Shown piece by piece: positions 7,421-15,719 of a DNA stretch of 64,000 bases. Within the stretch, counting starts at the first letter, position 1. Each line of letters begins with the position of its first letter. The position numbers were made by a program, and so were the translations under genes. Under the pieces are notes generated by a model. The model was not told the origin of the DNA, made no database searches, and saw only the letters and a program-made list of their open reading frames with translations. The stretch is from DATLGB01 sp038232275 (GTDB lineage Bacteria; Actinomycetota; Thermoleophilia; Solirubrobacterales; Solirubrobacteraceae): NCBI GenBank assembly GCA_038232275.1, contig JBBSIC010000011.1, positions 1 to 64,000 of the forward strand, given 5' to 3'.

Positions 7421-7435
7421 TTTCGCTAGACCCGC
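7420..7435 (-). repeat. Right terminal inverted repeat
   Basis: Read on the minus strand it is GCGGGTCTAGCGAAAC, 14 of 16 identical to the left end. Confidence 0.75.
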
Positions 7436-7439
7436 CTAG
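7436..7439. repeat. Target-site duplication CTAG (right copy)
   Basis: Matches 4819-4822. Its TAG (read on the minus strand) is the stop codon of peptide copy 2, so the insertion left that gene intact. Confidence 0.75.
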
Positions 7440-7636
7440 TTGGACTGGTCGATGACGGCGGTCTGCTCCGCATTGGCGTAGGCGACCGAGTTGTCGGAGG
7501 CGACGTTGAGCGCGGCGGCGAGGTTCACCGGCGCGGCGACGTTGGCGTTGAGGAGCGACATCGCGGCGCGCTCCGGGAGCTCCTCGCCGGCGAGCTCGTC
7601 GAGGTCCTCGCGGCTGAGCGGCTTGTAGTCGGACAC
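7436..7636 (-). CDS. RiPP precursor-like peptide, copy 2
   Basis: A 66-residue peptide closely related to copy 1: leader LSREDLDELAGEELPERAAM, then LLNANVAAPVN, and the tail QTAVIDQSN. Start GTG at 7636, with AGGAG formed by the stop region of the preceding peptide gene (AACTAGGAGATCAC). The stop codon lies inside the CTAG target duplication of the adjacent transposon. Conservation is spread over leader and core, which argues against rapidly diversifying antibiotics and for a structural or signalling peptide. Confidence 0.82.
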   Translation of the reverse strand: MSDYKPLSREDLDELAGEELPERAAMSLLNANVAAPVNLAAALNVASDNSVAYANAEQTAVIDQSN

Positions 7637-7644
7637 GTGATCTC

Positions 7645-7854
7645 CTAGTTGGACTGGTCGATGGGGGTGGTCTGCGCGGCGTCGGCGTACGCCACGGCGC
7701 CGTCGGACAACACGTTGGCCGCGACGGCCGCGTTGATCGGGATCGCCACGTTGGCGTTGACCAGCGACATCGCCGCCCGCTCGGGCAGCTCCTCGCCGGC
7801 GAGCTCGGTCAGCTCTTCGTGCGTCAGCGGCCGGAAGCCGGAGTCCTCGGTCAT
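7645..7854 (-). CDS. RiPP precursor-like peptide, copy 3
   Basis: A 69-residue peptide: leader GFRPLTHEELTELAGEELPE, then AAMSLVNANVAIPIN, core with ANVLSDGAVAYADA and tail QTTPIDQSN. It is the most diverged of the three. The ATG at 7854 overlaps the stop of the upstream 62-codon ORF (ATGA), so it is translationally coupled. Eight bases separate it from peptide 2. The invariant GEELPERAAMSL block is a good candidate for recognition by the PqqD-like region of the M50 protein. Confidence 0.82.
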   Translation of the reverse strand: MTEDSGFRPLTHEELTELAGEELPERAAMSLVNANVAIPINAAVAANVLSDGAVAYADAAQTTPIDQSN

Positions 7855-8039
7855 GACTGCTTCCCTTCGTCGGGGTTTGAGTGCTGGGAGATCCGACCGG
7901 GCGCGTCATCGGTCTCGTCGTCCTGGCGAGCGCCGGCGCTCGGGCGCTCGGCGTTCACCGAGACGACGACATGGACGTCCGCGGAGAGGTCGATGCCGTT
8001 CGCCCGCCGCCGGATGCGCTTGTGGATCTCCCGTTCCAT
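7851..8039 (-). CDS. Small coupled ORF heading the peptide operon
   Basis: A 62-residue ORF. A basic start (MEREIHKRIRRRANGIDL) leads to a beta-strand-like DVHVVVSVN, then an acidic and polar tail. Its stop overlaps the start of peptide 3 by ATGA, the same coupling used throughout this operon, which is the main reason to accept it. No family is recognised. Its ATG has GGCGG upstream as a weak ribosome binding site. It could be a coupling leader peptide or a small partner protein. Confidence 0.5.
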   Translation of the reverse strand: MEREIHKRIRRRANGIDLSADVHVVVSVNAERPSAGARQDDETDDAPGRISQHSNPDEGKQS

Positions 8040-8125
8040 GCCGCCTGGGGTATCCCCGGGCGAAAGGCGACAAACTGGACTGTCAATCGAGCGTGACGCC
8101 CCGGGGTCGCGGGTAGGGCGTCGCC
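8040..8125. promoter_or_regulatory. Divergent promoter region of the peptide operon and clp-like gene
   Basis: This 86-bp interval separates divergent starts. TTGACA reads on the minus strand at 8081-8086, but no good -10 lies at 16-18 bp from it. On the plus strand TAGGGC lies six bases before the ATG at 8126, the leaderless spacing seen elsewhere in this window. The assignment is tentative. Confidence 0.4.
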
Positions 8126-8854
8126 ATGACCGCCGGCCCCGAGCGCCTTCGCGAGCTCGTCGAGCACACCGCCCGCGCCTCGAATCCGGAGGCGTCGCTG
8201 CGCGCCCTGTCGGCTCTGCGGTCCGAGCTCGCGGACGTCGAGCGGACCCAGGCGGCCCGCGCGCTGGCCAACGGCAGCTCCTTCGGCGCGATCGCCCGCG
8301 CGCTCGGGATCTCGCGCCAAGCGGCCCACCGCCGCTATCGCAACCTCGCAGGCGGGGAGCCGCCGCCGGAGCCCCAGCCGCGCGGCCGGATGCTGGTCAC
8401 CAGCGAGGCCCGCACGGCGGTCCGCCACGCACGGGCGGAGGCGACGGAGCTGGGGGCGACGGTGGTCGGCAGCGAGCACCTGCTGCTCGGCGTCCTGCAC
8501 TGCCGACGCGCGTCGGTGAGCTGTGTCTTGCGTGATCTCGGAGTCGAGCTCGAGCACGCGCGCGAGTGTGCGCAGCCGACCATCGAGAGCGGCCTCCCGG
8601 AGGAAGACGGAGTGCCCGCCGCGGTGCCGGCGGGGCCCAAGGGGATCTCCGACTACGCCAAGCGGGTCTTCGAGCAGTCGCTGCGCGAGGCCGTGGCCCG
8701 GGGCGACGGCTTTGTCGGCGTCGAGCATGTCGTGCTGGCCGCGCTGCAGGACCCCGACGGGGGCGCGGTCCGGACGCTCGCGGCGCTGGACGTGACCCCC
8801 CAGCAGGTGTACGCAGGGCTCGCCGAGCACGCGGGCCCGGCCACGGCGCCCTGA
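8126..8854 (+). CDS. HTH and Clp-N double-repeat protein
   Basis: A 242-residue protein. Residues of about 35-75 form a helix-turn-helix (SFGAIARALGISRQAAHRRY). Two Clp_N repeats follow, with the EHLLLGVL motif in the first and EHVVLAAL in the second. No AAA+ module is present. In ClpA/ClpC the repeats bind substrates or adaptors. Stand-alone versions with an HTH are known in actinobacteria and probably link a DNA-binding function to protein quality control. The gene is divergent from the peptide operon and could regulate it, but nothing in the sequence proves this. Confidence 0.8.
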   Translation: MTAGPERLRELVEHTARASNPEASLRALSALRSELADVERTQAARALANGSSFGAIARALGISRQAAHRRYRNLAGGEPPPEPQPRGRMLVTSEARTAVRHARAEATELGATVVGSEHLLLGVLHCRRASVSCVLRDLGVELEHARECAQPTIESGLPEEDGVPAAVPAGPKGISDYAKRVFEQSLREAVARGDGFVGVEHVVLAALQDPDGGAVRTLAALDVTPQQVYAGLAEHAGPATAP

Positions 8855-8897
8855 ACCGGCTCATGCCGGGATCGCCAGGTCCCGATGAACAAGGGGC

Positions 8898-10250
8898 ATG
8901 ACGACGTGGCTCACCCGCCTGACGACGGCCTGCCTGCTCGCACTGACGGCCGGCTGCTCCGCCGCGCCGCCGAGCTCGTTCGTGATCCCGACGCTGTCGC
9001 CCCGCCGCGAGGCGCTGGCGTACTTCTCCGCCGGCGCGCCGGTCGTCGCCGTCGTGTCCACAGATCCGCAGGATCCCGAGGTGCGCCGACTCGCCGGGTC
9101 GGGCCTGCTCGCCCCGTTGCAGCGAGCGGTGGAGGCCCAGGGCGTCCACTTCGCGCAGCTGCGGCCCCTGCTCGGCCACGACCTCGTGGTCGGCCAGCCC
9201 GCCGTCGGCGCCCCGCCGCTGGCGGTCCTGCTGACCGGCGACGCGGGCGGCCTGCGATCGCTCGCCAAGGCGCTCGTGCTCGCGCACCGGGCGACGCCCG
9301 CCGGGGTGTACCGCGGCGCGGAGCTCTACGCGGCGCGCCGCTACGCGTTCGCCGTGCGGGGCGCCGTGCTGCTGGCCGGCGCCTCGACGCCGCAGCTGAT
9401 GCAGGCACTCGACACCCGCGTCGGCGACGATGGGTTCGAGGCCGCACAGCTCAATCGGGTGCTCCCGCGCGGCGGGCGTCCCGGCGCGCTCGCGCACGCC
9501 TTCGTCGACCTGCGGCCGCTCGTCGCCCGCGTCCGGCCCGCCGCGCGCACGGTCCCCCTGGCGCGCGCGCTGAGCGCGGCCGGGGTGACGGTCAGCGCCA
9601 GCGCCACCGGACTCGATGCCGTCGTGCTGGCCGACACCTCCGACGCCGGCCTCACCGATGCCGACCTGCTCGCGAGCCACGCACCGTCCGCGCGCGTGCC
9701 GGTCCCGCGCGCCGCCTCCGCGCTCGCGGTCACCGACCTCGGCCGCTTCCTGCAGGCGGCCGAGCGCGCCGCGCGCATCGCGCTCCCCGTCGGGATCCTG
9801 CGGATCGACGCGCTGCGCGAGCGGCTCCGCGTTGCGGGCGTCAAGCTCTCCGCCGAGCTGCTGCGGGGCCCGGCGAGCCTGACGGCGCTCCGGGACGCGA
9901 AGCTGCTGCGCCTGGAGCCCGCGCACCCGCGGGCGCTCGCCCGCGCACTCAGCCGGGCCGCCCGCCGGCTGCGCGCGCCGCACTGGGCGATCAGGTCCGA
10001 GGACGGCCTCTACGCGGTCCGCGACCGCGGGCAGGTCGTGCTGCGGCTCGGCCTGGTCGACGGCGTCCTGGTCGCCGGCCGCGTCCGCGCCGCGACGCTC
10101 ACCCGGTTCGCCGCGGTGCCCGTCAGCCCCGTGCGCGGGCCCGTCGCCCTGCGCCTCTCACCGCTCGCCGTGTGGTTCCCGCGGCCGGTCGTGGCCACGC
10201 TGCGGGGCACGCCCGACGCGCTGCGCGTCGACGCGCACGCCGGGTTCTAG
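8898..10250 (+). CDS. Putative lipoprotein, DUF3352-like
   Basis: A 450-residue protein with a lipoprotein signal (CLLALTAGCSA, Cys about residue 20). The body is long, soluble and Ala/Val/Leu-rich, with repeating half-domains, such as AVVSTDPQDPEVRRL near the start and LVDGVLVAGRV near the end. This resembles DUF3352-type proteins of Thermoleophilia. Function is unknown. The stop at 10250 overlaps the convergent M23 gene by four bases. Confidence 0.7.
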   Translation: MTTWLTRLTTACLLALTAGCSAAPPSSFVIPTLSPRREALAYFSAGAPVVAVVSTDPQDPEVRRLAGSGLLAPLQRAVEAQGVHFAQLRPLLGHDLVVGQPAVGAPPLAVLLTGDAGGLRSLAKALVLAHRATPAGVYRGAELYAARRYAFAVRGAVLLAGASTPQLMQALDTRVGDDGFEAAQLNRVLPRGGRPGALAHAFVDLRPLVARVRPAARTVPLARALSAAGVTVSASATGLDAVVLADTSDAGLTDADLLASHAPSARVPVPRAASALAVTDLGRFLQAAERAARIALPVGILRIDALRERLRVAGVKLSAELLRGPASLTALRDAKLLRLEPAHPRALARALSRAARRLRAPHWAIRSEDGLYAVRDRGQVVLRLGLVDGVLVAGRVRAATLTRFAAVPVSPVRGPVALRLSPLAVWFPRPVVATLRGTPDALRVDAHAGF

Positions 10251-11143
10251 CCCGCCGCCCACGCCCTGAGCGCCGGGAGCGGGTCGATCGGCTCCGACCC
10301 CGCGGCGAACCAGCCGTCGGGCCAGAGCTCGAAGTGCAGATGCGCACCCTGGGCGTCGCCGGTGTCGCCGACCTGGCCGAGCGCCTGCCCGGCCGCCACC
10401 GCATCGCCCTTGGCGACGAGCTCCGATCCGGCGACGAGGTGCATGAAGACGTAGTCCGCCCCGCGGGCGTCGCGGATGACGAGGTAGTGGCCGGCGCCGC
10501 TCGGCTGCACGGCGCGCCAGTAGACGCTGCCTGAGACCGGGCTAACGAGCGGGGTGCCCATGGCGGCGATCACATCCTGGCCCTGGTGGGCGTGGCCGGC
10601 GCGCCTGGCGCCGAAGCGGGCGTCGGCGCCGCCGAAGGAGAACGGGCCCACGACGGGGAAGACCCCGTCCGCCGAGGCGGCGACCGGCGTCGGCGGCGGC
10701 GCGGCGGCGACCGTCAGCGGGAACCGGCCCGCGGTCTCAGACGTCCGTACGAGCCGGTGGCCCCGGCCGTCGGTGGCGTGCAGGCGCGCGGTGTAGGCGC
10801 CGGCGGGGAGGACGGCCGGCGTCCAGCGCCGCGTGACGGTCACGCCGGCGCGCCGGCGGCCGAGCCTGACCATGGCGACGGGCCGGCGGGTGCCGGTGCG
10901 GACGAGGTCGACCCGCACGCGGACGCGCCTGGCCCGGCCGACGATGCGAAAGCTGATGGTGACCGGCGCGCCGGCGACGACGCTGCCGGGGGCGACGCTG
11001 AAGGCCGCCGGCCGGATGCCGGTCACGACGCCGGCCCGCGACCCGCCCGACCCGGCGCCGGAGGGCGGGGCCTCAGACTGGGCGGCGGCCGTGGCCGGGA
11101 CGGCCAACGTCGCGAGCAGCGTGGCGTAAAGCGCGCGTCGCAT
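10247..11143 (-). CDS. Secreted M23 family peptidase
   Basis: A 298-residue secreted protein with a clear signal peptide (ALYATLLATLAVPATAAAQ). It has a beta-rich middle domain of about 110 residues and a C-terminal LytM/M23 domain. Zinc ligands are visible in GHAHQGQDV and HLHFELW, with GHYLVIRD between. M23 enzymes cut peptidoglycan cross-links. All ligands seem present, so it should be active and not a degenerate NlpD-type activator. It stands alone, convergent with the lipoprotein gene. Confidence 0.88.
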   Translation of the reverse strand: MRRALYATLLATLAVPATAAAQSEAPPSGAGSGGSRAGVVTGIRPAAFSVAPGSVVAGAPVTISFRIVGRARRVRVRVDLVRTGTRRPVAMVRLGRRRAGVTVTRRWTPAVLPAGAYTARLHATDGRGHRLVRTSETAGRFPLTVAAAPPPTPVAASADGVFPVVGPFSFGGADARFGARRAGHAHQGQDVIAAMGTPLVSPVSGSVYWRAVQPSGAGHYLVIRDARGADYVFMHLVAGSELVAKGDAVAAGQALGQVGDTGDAQGAHLHFELWPDGWFAAGSEPIDPLPALRAWAAG

Positions 11144-11205
11144 CTACCCGGTCAGGATCGGGCCGCGGCGCCTCGCGCGCGACTCGTGCAAGCCGTCGTG
11201 CGCGC

Positions 11206-13488
11206 TCAGGCGGGCGCGCGGTGGGCGAGCATCCGCCCCATGAGCTCGGCGGCGCCGCGCTTGTGCAGGGGCTCGTTGAGGTTGCCGCACTTGGGCGACT
11301 GCACGCACGACGGGCAGCCGGACTCGCACGGGCACTCGGTGATCAGCCGGTGCGCGTCGGCGACGAGCGCGTCGAAGACGAGGTAGCCCCGCCGCGTGAT
11401 GCCGATCCCGCCGGGGTGGCCGTCGTAGATGAAGATCGTGGCGCCGCCCGTCTGCGGGTGCAGGTTGGTCGACAGGCCGCCGATGTCCCAGCGGTCGCAC
11501 ATCGCCAGCAGCGGCAGCACCGCGATCTGGGAATGCTCGGCGGCGTGCAGCGAGCCGAGCAGGGCATCGACGGGGAAGTCGGCGAGCAGCCCGTCGGGCA
11601 GCTCGTACCAGAGCGCCTGCGTGGAGAACGAGGTCGTCGGCAGGTCGAGCGCGACCAGGTCGATCTGCTGGTGGTCGGCGTGGCTGCGGCGCTGGTAGGC
11701 GATCACGGTCTCGGTGACCCGCACCACGCCGAAGGACAGGATGACGCCGAGATGGTCTCTGCGGTCCAGCAGCCGCTCGATCTGGGTGTCCGTCTCCTTC
11801 TTGGGCTGCGTGTACCAGTCGCCGTCGAAGGGCTCCACGAGCGCGTGGCGCGCCTCGAGGTCGAGCGTCTGGACCTCGTAGGAACGGCCCATGTGCAGGT
11901 AGATCGCGCCCTCGTGCACGGTCGTGAACGCGCGCGCGGTCTCGACGGTGCCGAGCAGCTCGCCCGAGATCGACTCGATGATCGCGAAGCTGTCCGACCC
12001 CGCCGAGCGCAGCGACACGTCGCCTGCGGGGTAGCCCTCGGCACGCCGCAGGACGTAGCGGCCGTGGCGGTCCTGGCGCAGGTGGCCGCCGGCGACCAGG
12101 CGCTTGGCGTGCCACTCCCAGTCGACTCCGAGCGTCGCGCCGTCGGCGGGCACAAGCGGCGCCTCGTGCGCCGCGCACAGCAGGTGCCCGGCGTATATCT
12201 GCTCGTTGGAGTGGTCGAGGATCGCCGACTCCACGGGGCGGTCGAGGAACTCGTCCGGGTGCCGGCAGAAGAACTGGTCCAGCGCGTCCTCCCCCGCGAC
12301 GTAGACCGCCAGCCCGCGCCCGCGGCGGCCCGCGCGGCCCCACATCTGGCGCAGCGAGGCGACCGTCCCCGGGAAGGTGACCACGACCGCGGCGTCGAGC
12401 TCGCCGATGTCGATGCCCAGCTCCAGCGCGTCGGTGGCGATCACCCCGAGCAGTTCGCCCGCGACGAGCGCGCGCTCGAGCTCGCGCCGCTGCTGGGCCG
12501 TGTAGCCGGCGCGGTAGGGCGCGATGCGGGCGCCCAGCAGGGGATGGCCGAGCGCCTCGAGGCGGTCCCGGGTGAAGCGCGACATCAGCTCGACGGCGCG
12601 GCGGGACTTCATGAAGCAGATCGTCCGCGCGCCGCCCGCGACCAGCTCGGCGACGAGGTCCGAGGCCTCGGCGAGCGGGGACCGGCGGGCGCCGAGCGCG
12701 ACGTCGGTCAGCGGCGGGTTCCACATCGCGATCGTCCTGCCGGCTCCCGGCGAGCCGTCGTCGTCGACGAGCGCGAAGTCCTCCAGGCCCGTCAGGCGCT
12801 GCGCGAGCTCGACCGGGTTGGCGATCGTGGCGCTGGCGAGCACGAAGCGGACGTCGCGGCCGCTCACGCGCCGCAGCCGGCGCAGCACGTTGGCGACGTG
12901 CGAGCCGAAGACGCCGCGATAGACGTGCGCCTCGTCGACGACGACGGCCTGCAGGTTGGCGAGGAAGCTCGCCCAGGCCGGGTGGTTGGGCAGGATCGCC
13001 AGGTGCAGCATGTCGGGGTTGGTGAGGATCAGGTTCGCGTTGCGGCGGATCGCGCCGCGCGACTCGCGCGGCGTGTCGCCGTCGTAGATCGCGGGCCGCA
13101 GGCCGGGGAGCTCCAGCGTCGCCAGGGCGCGCGCCTGATCCTGCGCGAGCGCCTTGGTGGGATACAGATACAGCGCCCGGGCGGTCGGGTCGCGGCACAG
13201 CGCGTCGAGCACGGGCAGGTTGAACGCGAGCGACTTGCCCGACGCCGTCCCGGTGGTGACGATCACGTCGGCAGTCGCGGAGGCGTCGAACGCCTCGGCC
13301 TGATGCGACCACAGTCCGTCGATCCCGCGAGCCGCGAGGGCGGTCGCGACGGCGGGGTGCAGATCGGGCGGGATCGGCGCGATCCGGGGCTCGCGACCGT
13401 GCTGCGCGCTGCTCTCGACGAGCCGCTCGTCCTCCCGCCCGGCCGCCAGCAGGCCGTCCCACGGCTCGACTCGGCGGGTGACGGACAC
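11206..13488 (-). CDS. MrfA/YprA-like DEAD/H helicase with DUF1998
   Basis: A 760-residue SF2 helicase. Walker A TTGTASGKS is at about 78-86, DEAH at about 185-188, motif III LASATIANP follows, and motif VI is QMWGRAGRRGRG. The C-terminal DUF1998 region carries four Cys in CPCESGCPSC...C. This matches Bacillus MrfA, a 3'-5' helicase that works in mitomycin-type crosslink excision. Length is normal. The partner MrfB is not seen nearby. A 188-bp interval follows to the next start and contains no gene I can support. Confidence 0.92.
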   Translation of the reverse strand: MSVTRRVEPWDGLLAAGREDERLVESSAQHGREPRIAPIPPDLHPAVATALAARGIDGLWSHQAEAFDASATADVIVTTGTASGKSLAFNLPVLDALCRDPTARALYLYPTKALAQDQARALATLELPGLRPAIYDGDTPRESRGAIRRNANLILTNPDMLHLAILPNHPAWASFLANLQAVVVDEAHVYRGVFGSHVANVLRRLRRVSGRDVRFVLASATIANPVELAQRLTGLEDFALVDDDGSPGAGRTIAMWNPPLTDVALGARRSPLAEASDLVAELVAGGARTICFMKSRRAVELMSRFTRDRLEALGHPLLGARIAPYRAGYTAQQRRELERALVAGELLGVIATDALELGIDIGELDAAVVVTFPGTVASLRQMWGRAGRRGRGLAVYVAGEDALDQFFCRHPDEFLDRPVESAILDHSNEQIYAGHLLCAAHEAPLVPADGATLGVDWEWHAKRLVAGGHLRQDRHGRYVLRRAEGYPAGDVSLRSAGSDSFAIIESISGELLGTVETARAFTTVHEGAIYLHMGRSYEVQTLDLEARHALVEPFDGDWYTQPKKETDTQIERLLDRRDHLGVILSFGVVRVTETVIAYQRRSHADHQQIDLVALDLPTTSFSTQALWYELPDGLLADFPVDALLGSLHAAEHSQIAVLPLLAMCDRWDIGGLSTNLHPQTGGATIFIYDGHPGGIGITRRGYLVFDALVADAHRLITECPCESGCPSCVQSPKCGNLNEPLHKRGAAELMGRMLAHRAPA

Positions 13489-13676
13489 GATTAGATGGGT
13501 GATTCCACGCCCCCGCGGCCCCGGATCACGGTCCTGGCACGTCGCCGGATCGCGCCGGTCCGGCTTGCCCGTGCTACCAGTACGGGCTTCACCGGCCCGT
13601 CACGCCCGGCTCGGCCATGACCGCGCCCGGAACCACGGATCTCGTGGAATCACCCATCTGGGGCAATACTAGGAGC

Positions 13677-14534
13677 GTGGTCCGCACCTTCCACCACTCC
13701 AGCTACCCCGTCGACCGACTCGCCGTCGAGCGCTCGGCGACCGTCTCGGTCGTGGTCCCGACGCGGGAGTGCGCGGCCACGATCGCCCCGATCGCCGCGA
13801 CCCTGATGGACCTCGTGGGGCGCGGCGCGGTCGACCAGGTGCTGATCGTCGACGCCGACTCGGCGGACGGGACGGCGCGCGTCGCCGCCGCCGAGGGGGC
13901 GCCCGTCCTCTCCGAGCGGCGGCTGCTCGCGCAGTACGGCGCCGTGCGCGGGAAGGGCGACGCCATGTGGCGCGCGCTGTCGGCCTGCACCGGCGACGTC
14001 GTCTGCTTCTTGGACGGGGACTCGGGGCACTTCGGCGAGCACTTCGTGACCGGGACGCTGGGCCCGCTGCTGCTCGAGCCCGACGTCGCGTTCGTCAAGG
14101 CGTTCTTCCGCCGCCCGTTTCGCACCCTGCGCGACGAGTCGCCCGAGGGCGGCGGCCGCGTCACCGAGCTGACCGCCCGGCCGCTGCTGCGGCGCTTCTG
14201 GCCCGAGCTCGCCGACGTCCGTCAGCCGCTCGCCGGGGAGATGGCCGCGAGCCGCGAGCTGCTGTGGCGGCTGCCCTTCTCGGTGGGCTACGCGGTGGAG
14301 ACGGCGCTGCTGCTCGACGTCTATCGCGAGGTCGGGGCGGCGGGGGTCGCGCAGGTCGACCTCGACGTCCGCCAGAATGCGCACAAGCCCCTGGCCGAGC
14401 TCGCGCCGATGGCGGACGAGGTTGTCGCCGCCGCCATGGTGCGCCTCGAGCGCGAGGGGCGCCTCCAGGACGCCGGCACGCCGGGTCCCGTCGAGCGTCC
14501 GCCGATGGGCGACGTGCTCGCGGCCGCCGCCTGA
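13677..14534 (+). CDS. gpgS: Glucosyl-3-phosphoglycerate synthase
   Basis: A GT-A fold GT81-type glucosyltransferase of about 285 residues. TVSVVVPTRE opens the domain, IVDADSADGT and FLDGDSG carry nucleotide and metal ligands, and GYAVETALLLD matches the conserved late motif. It joins glucose from UDP- or ADP-glucose to 3-phosphoglycerate, the first step of glucosylglycerate and, in mycobacteria, methylglucose lipopolysaccharide. I prefer GTG at 13677: AATACT ends six bases before it, a leaderless pattern. ATG at 13617 would add 20 poorly conserved residues. Glycerate kinase and GpsA lie next door. Confidence 0.88.
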   Translation: MVRTFHHSSYPVDRLAVERSATVSVVVPTRECAATIAPIAATLMDLVGRGAVDQVLIVDADSADGTARVAAAEGAPVLSERRLLAQYGAVRGKGDAMWRALSACTGDVVCFLDGDSGHFGEHFVTGTLGPLLLEPDVAFVKAFFRRPFRTLRDESPEGGGRVTELTARPLLRRFWPELADVRQPLAGEMAASRELLWRLPFSVGYAVETALLLDVYREVGAAGVAQVDLDVRQNAHKPLAELAPMADEVVAAAMVRLEREGRLQDAGTPGPVERPPMGDVLAAAA

Positions 14535-14539
14535 GTGAG

Positions 14540-15646
14540 CTAGCCGCGGCGCAGCACGGCTCGCGACCACCAGGCGGAGATGCGCGCCCAGCGCCGCCGC
14601 CACCAGGTCCCCGAGCGCGCGGCGAAGCGCGCGGGCGGCGGCGTCGTGGTCCGCACGCGCGCGACCCACTCGTCCAGCGGCAGCTCGCCGGAGATCAGCC
14701 CGGCGAGGGCGGACACGATCGGCGCCTCGACCCCGGCGCGCTCGAGCGCGCGGTCGAGCAGCGGGACGAGGTCGAGCGCCTCCACGGCCTGGCCGATGCG
14801 CTCGGAGATCTCCGCGGCGGGCACGCCCTGGGCGAGCAGCTCGCCGGCGCGGCGGTTGCGGCTCTGCGGGGCGAGCGCGGTCCCGACGAGGTCGCCCGTG
14901 CCGGCGAGCCCGATCAGCGACTCCGGCCGCGCGCCCTGCATCTCGGCGAAGCGCCAGACCTCGAGGAACACGTGGCCGGCCGCGGCACCCGCGGCGTTGA
15001 GCCCCTGGGCCTCGGTCGCGCTCGCGGCGAGGGCGGCGGCGTTCTTGGCGGCGCCGGCGAGCTCGACGCCGATCGGGTCGTTGGAGAGCTCGCACACCAC
15101 CCCGGCGCGCTGGAAGACGTCGGCGAGCGTGAGCGTCAGCCGCTCGTCCGTGCCGGCGGCCACCAAGGCGGCGCCCTCGGTGACCATCTCGCGCGCGTGG
15201 GCGGGTCCGCCGATGCACGCTACGCGCTCGGGGCCGAGCGTGGACGCGAGCAGGACCGTGGGGGCGATGCCGTGCGGCGGCACGAGCCCCTTCGCGAGCG
15301 ACACCACGGGCGTGCGCGCGCGCAGTCCCGCGGCGGGAAGCCCCGCGATCACGGGCTCAAGGCCCCCGGAGGGGACGCCGAGGAAGACGAGGTCGGCCCG
15401 CGCGAGGCCGGCCGAGATCGCCTCCACGCGCAGCTGCGAGGGCAGCTCGATGCCCGGGAGGTAGGCCTGGTTCTCGCCGTCGGCCGTCAGCTGCTCCGCC
15501 TGCGCCTCCGTGCGCGCCTGCAGCGTGGTGCGAAAGCCGCCGCGCGCCAGGAGCACCGCGACCGCCGTGCCGAAGGAGCCGGCGCCGATGACGACCGCGC
15601 GCCGGGTGCCCGGGGACGGGAGGCTCAGATGCGGCCGCGGAGGCAT
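14540..15646 (-). CDS. gpsA: NAD(P)-dependent glycerol-3-phosphate dehydrogenase
   Basis: A 368-residue GpsA. The dinucleotide fold is VVIGAGSFGTAVA, followed by the conserved GPAHAREM, the catalytic-Lys region GAAKNAAALA and GLAGTGDLVGT. It reduces dihydroxyacetone phosphate to sn-glycerol-3-phosphate for phospholipid synthesis. The C-terminal 40 residues are extended and Trp/Arg-rich (WWRRRWARISAWW), beyond the usual family length. It is convergent with gpgS with only five bases between the stops. Confidence 0.92.
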   Translation of the reverse strand: MPPRPHLSLPSPGTRRAVVIGAGSFGTAVAVLLARGGFRTTLQARTEAQAEQLTADGENQAYLPGIELPSQLRVEAISAGLARADLVFLGVPSGGLEPVIAGLPAAGLRARTPVVSLAKGLVPPHGIAPTVLLASTLGPERVACIGGPAHAREMVTEGAALVAAGTDERLTLTLADVFQRAGVVCELSNDPIGVELAGAAKNAAALAASATEAQGLNAAGAAAGHVFLEVWRFAEMQGARPESLIGLAGTGDLVGTALAPQSRNRRAGELLAQGVPAAEISERIGQAVEALDLVPLLDRALERAGVEAPIVSALAGLISGELPLDEWVARVRTTTPPPARFAARSGTWWRRRWARISAWWSRAVLRRG

Positions 15647-15719
15647 TCACTGGCGTACACCGGCGCAGGCGCGGAGTCACGGCCGCCCTGGGAGCGTGTT
15701 CGCTGCACGCCGTGGCTCC

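Larger units (their letters stand above)
4823..7435. mobile_element. 2.6-kb passenger-carrying DDE transposon
   Basis: The left end GAGGGTCTGGCGAAAC (4823-4838) matches the inverted right end (7420-7435, read as GCGGGTCTAGCGAAAC) at 14 of 16 positions. A further copy of CTAGCGAAACTC lies just inside the left end. CTAG is duplicated on both sides. The element holds a zinc-ribbon gene, a DDE transposase and a DUF3800 gene, and is visibly lower in GC than its surroundings. Removing it plus one CTAG restores peptide-2 stop followed by AGGAGATC, nearly identical to the junction between the other two peptide genes. This confirms the boundaries. Confidence 0.8.

Noticed and set aside
4606..7854. Lanthipeptide, lasso or thiopeptide classification of the small peptides
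   Set aside because: No Cys, few Ser/Thr, and no matching modification enzyme in the operon.
8049..8086. Sigma-70 promoter with TTGACA for the peptide operon
   Set aside because: The only -10-like GATACC lies 26 bp from TTGACA, too far for a normal promoter.
11221..13494. 757-codon plus-strand ORF antisense to the helicase gene
   Set aside because: The minus-strand frame has all helicase motifs. The antisense frame is Arg/Gly/His-rich shadow coding typical of high-GC genomes.
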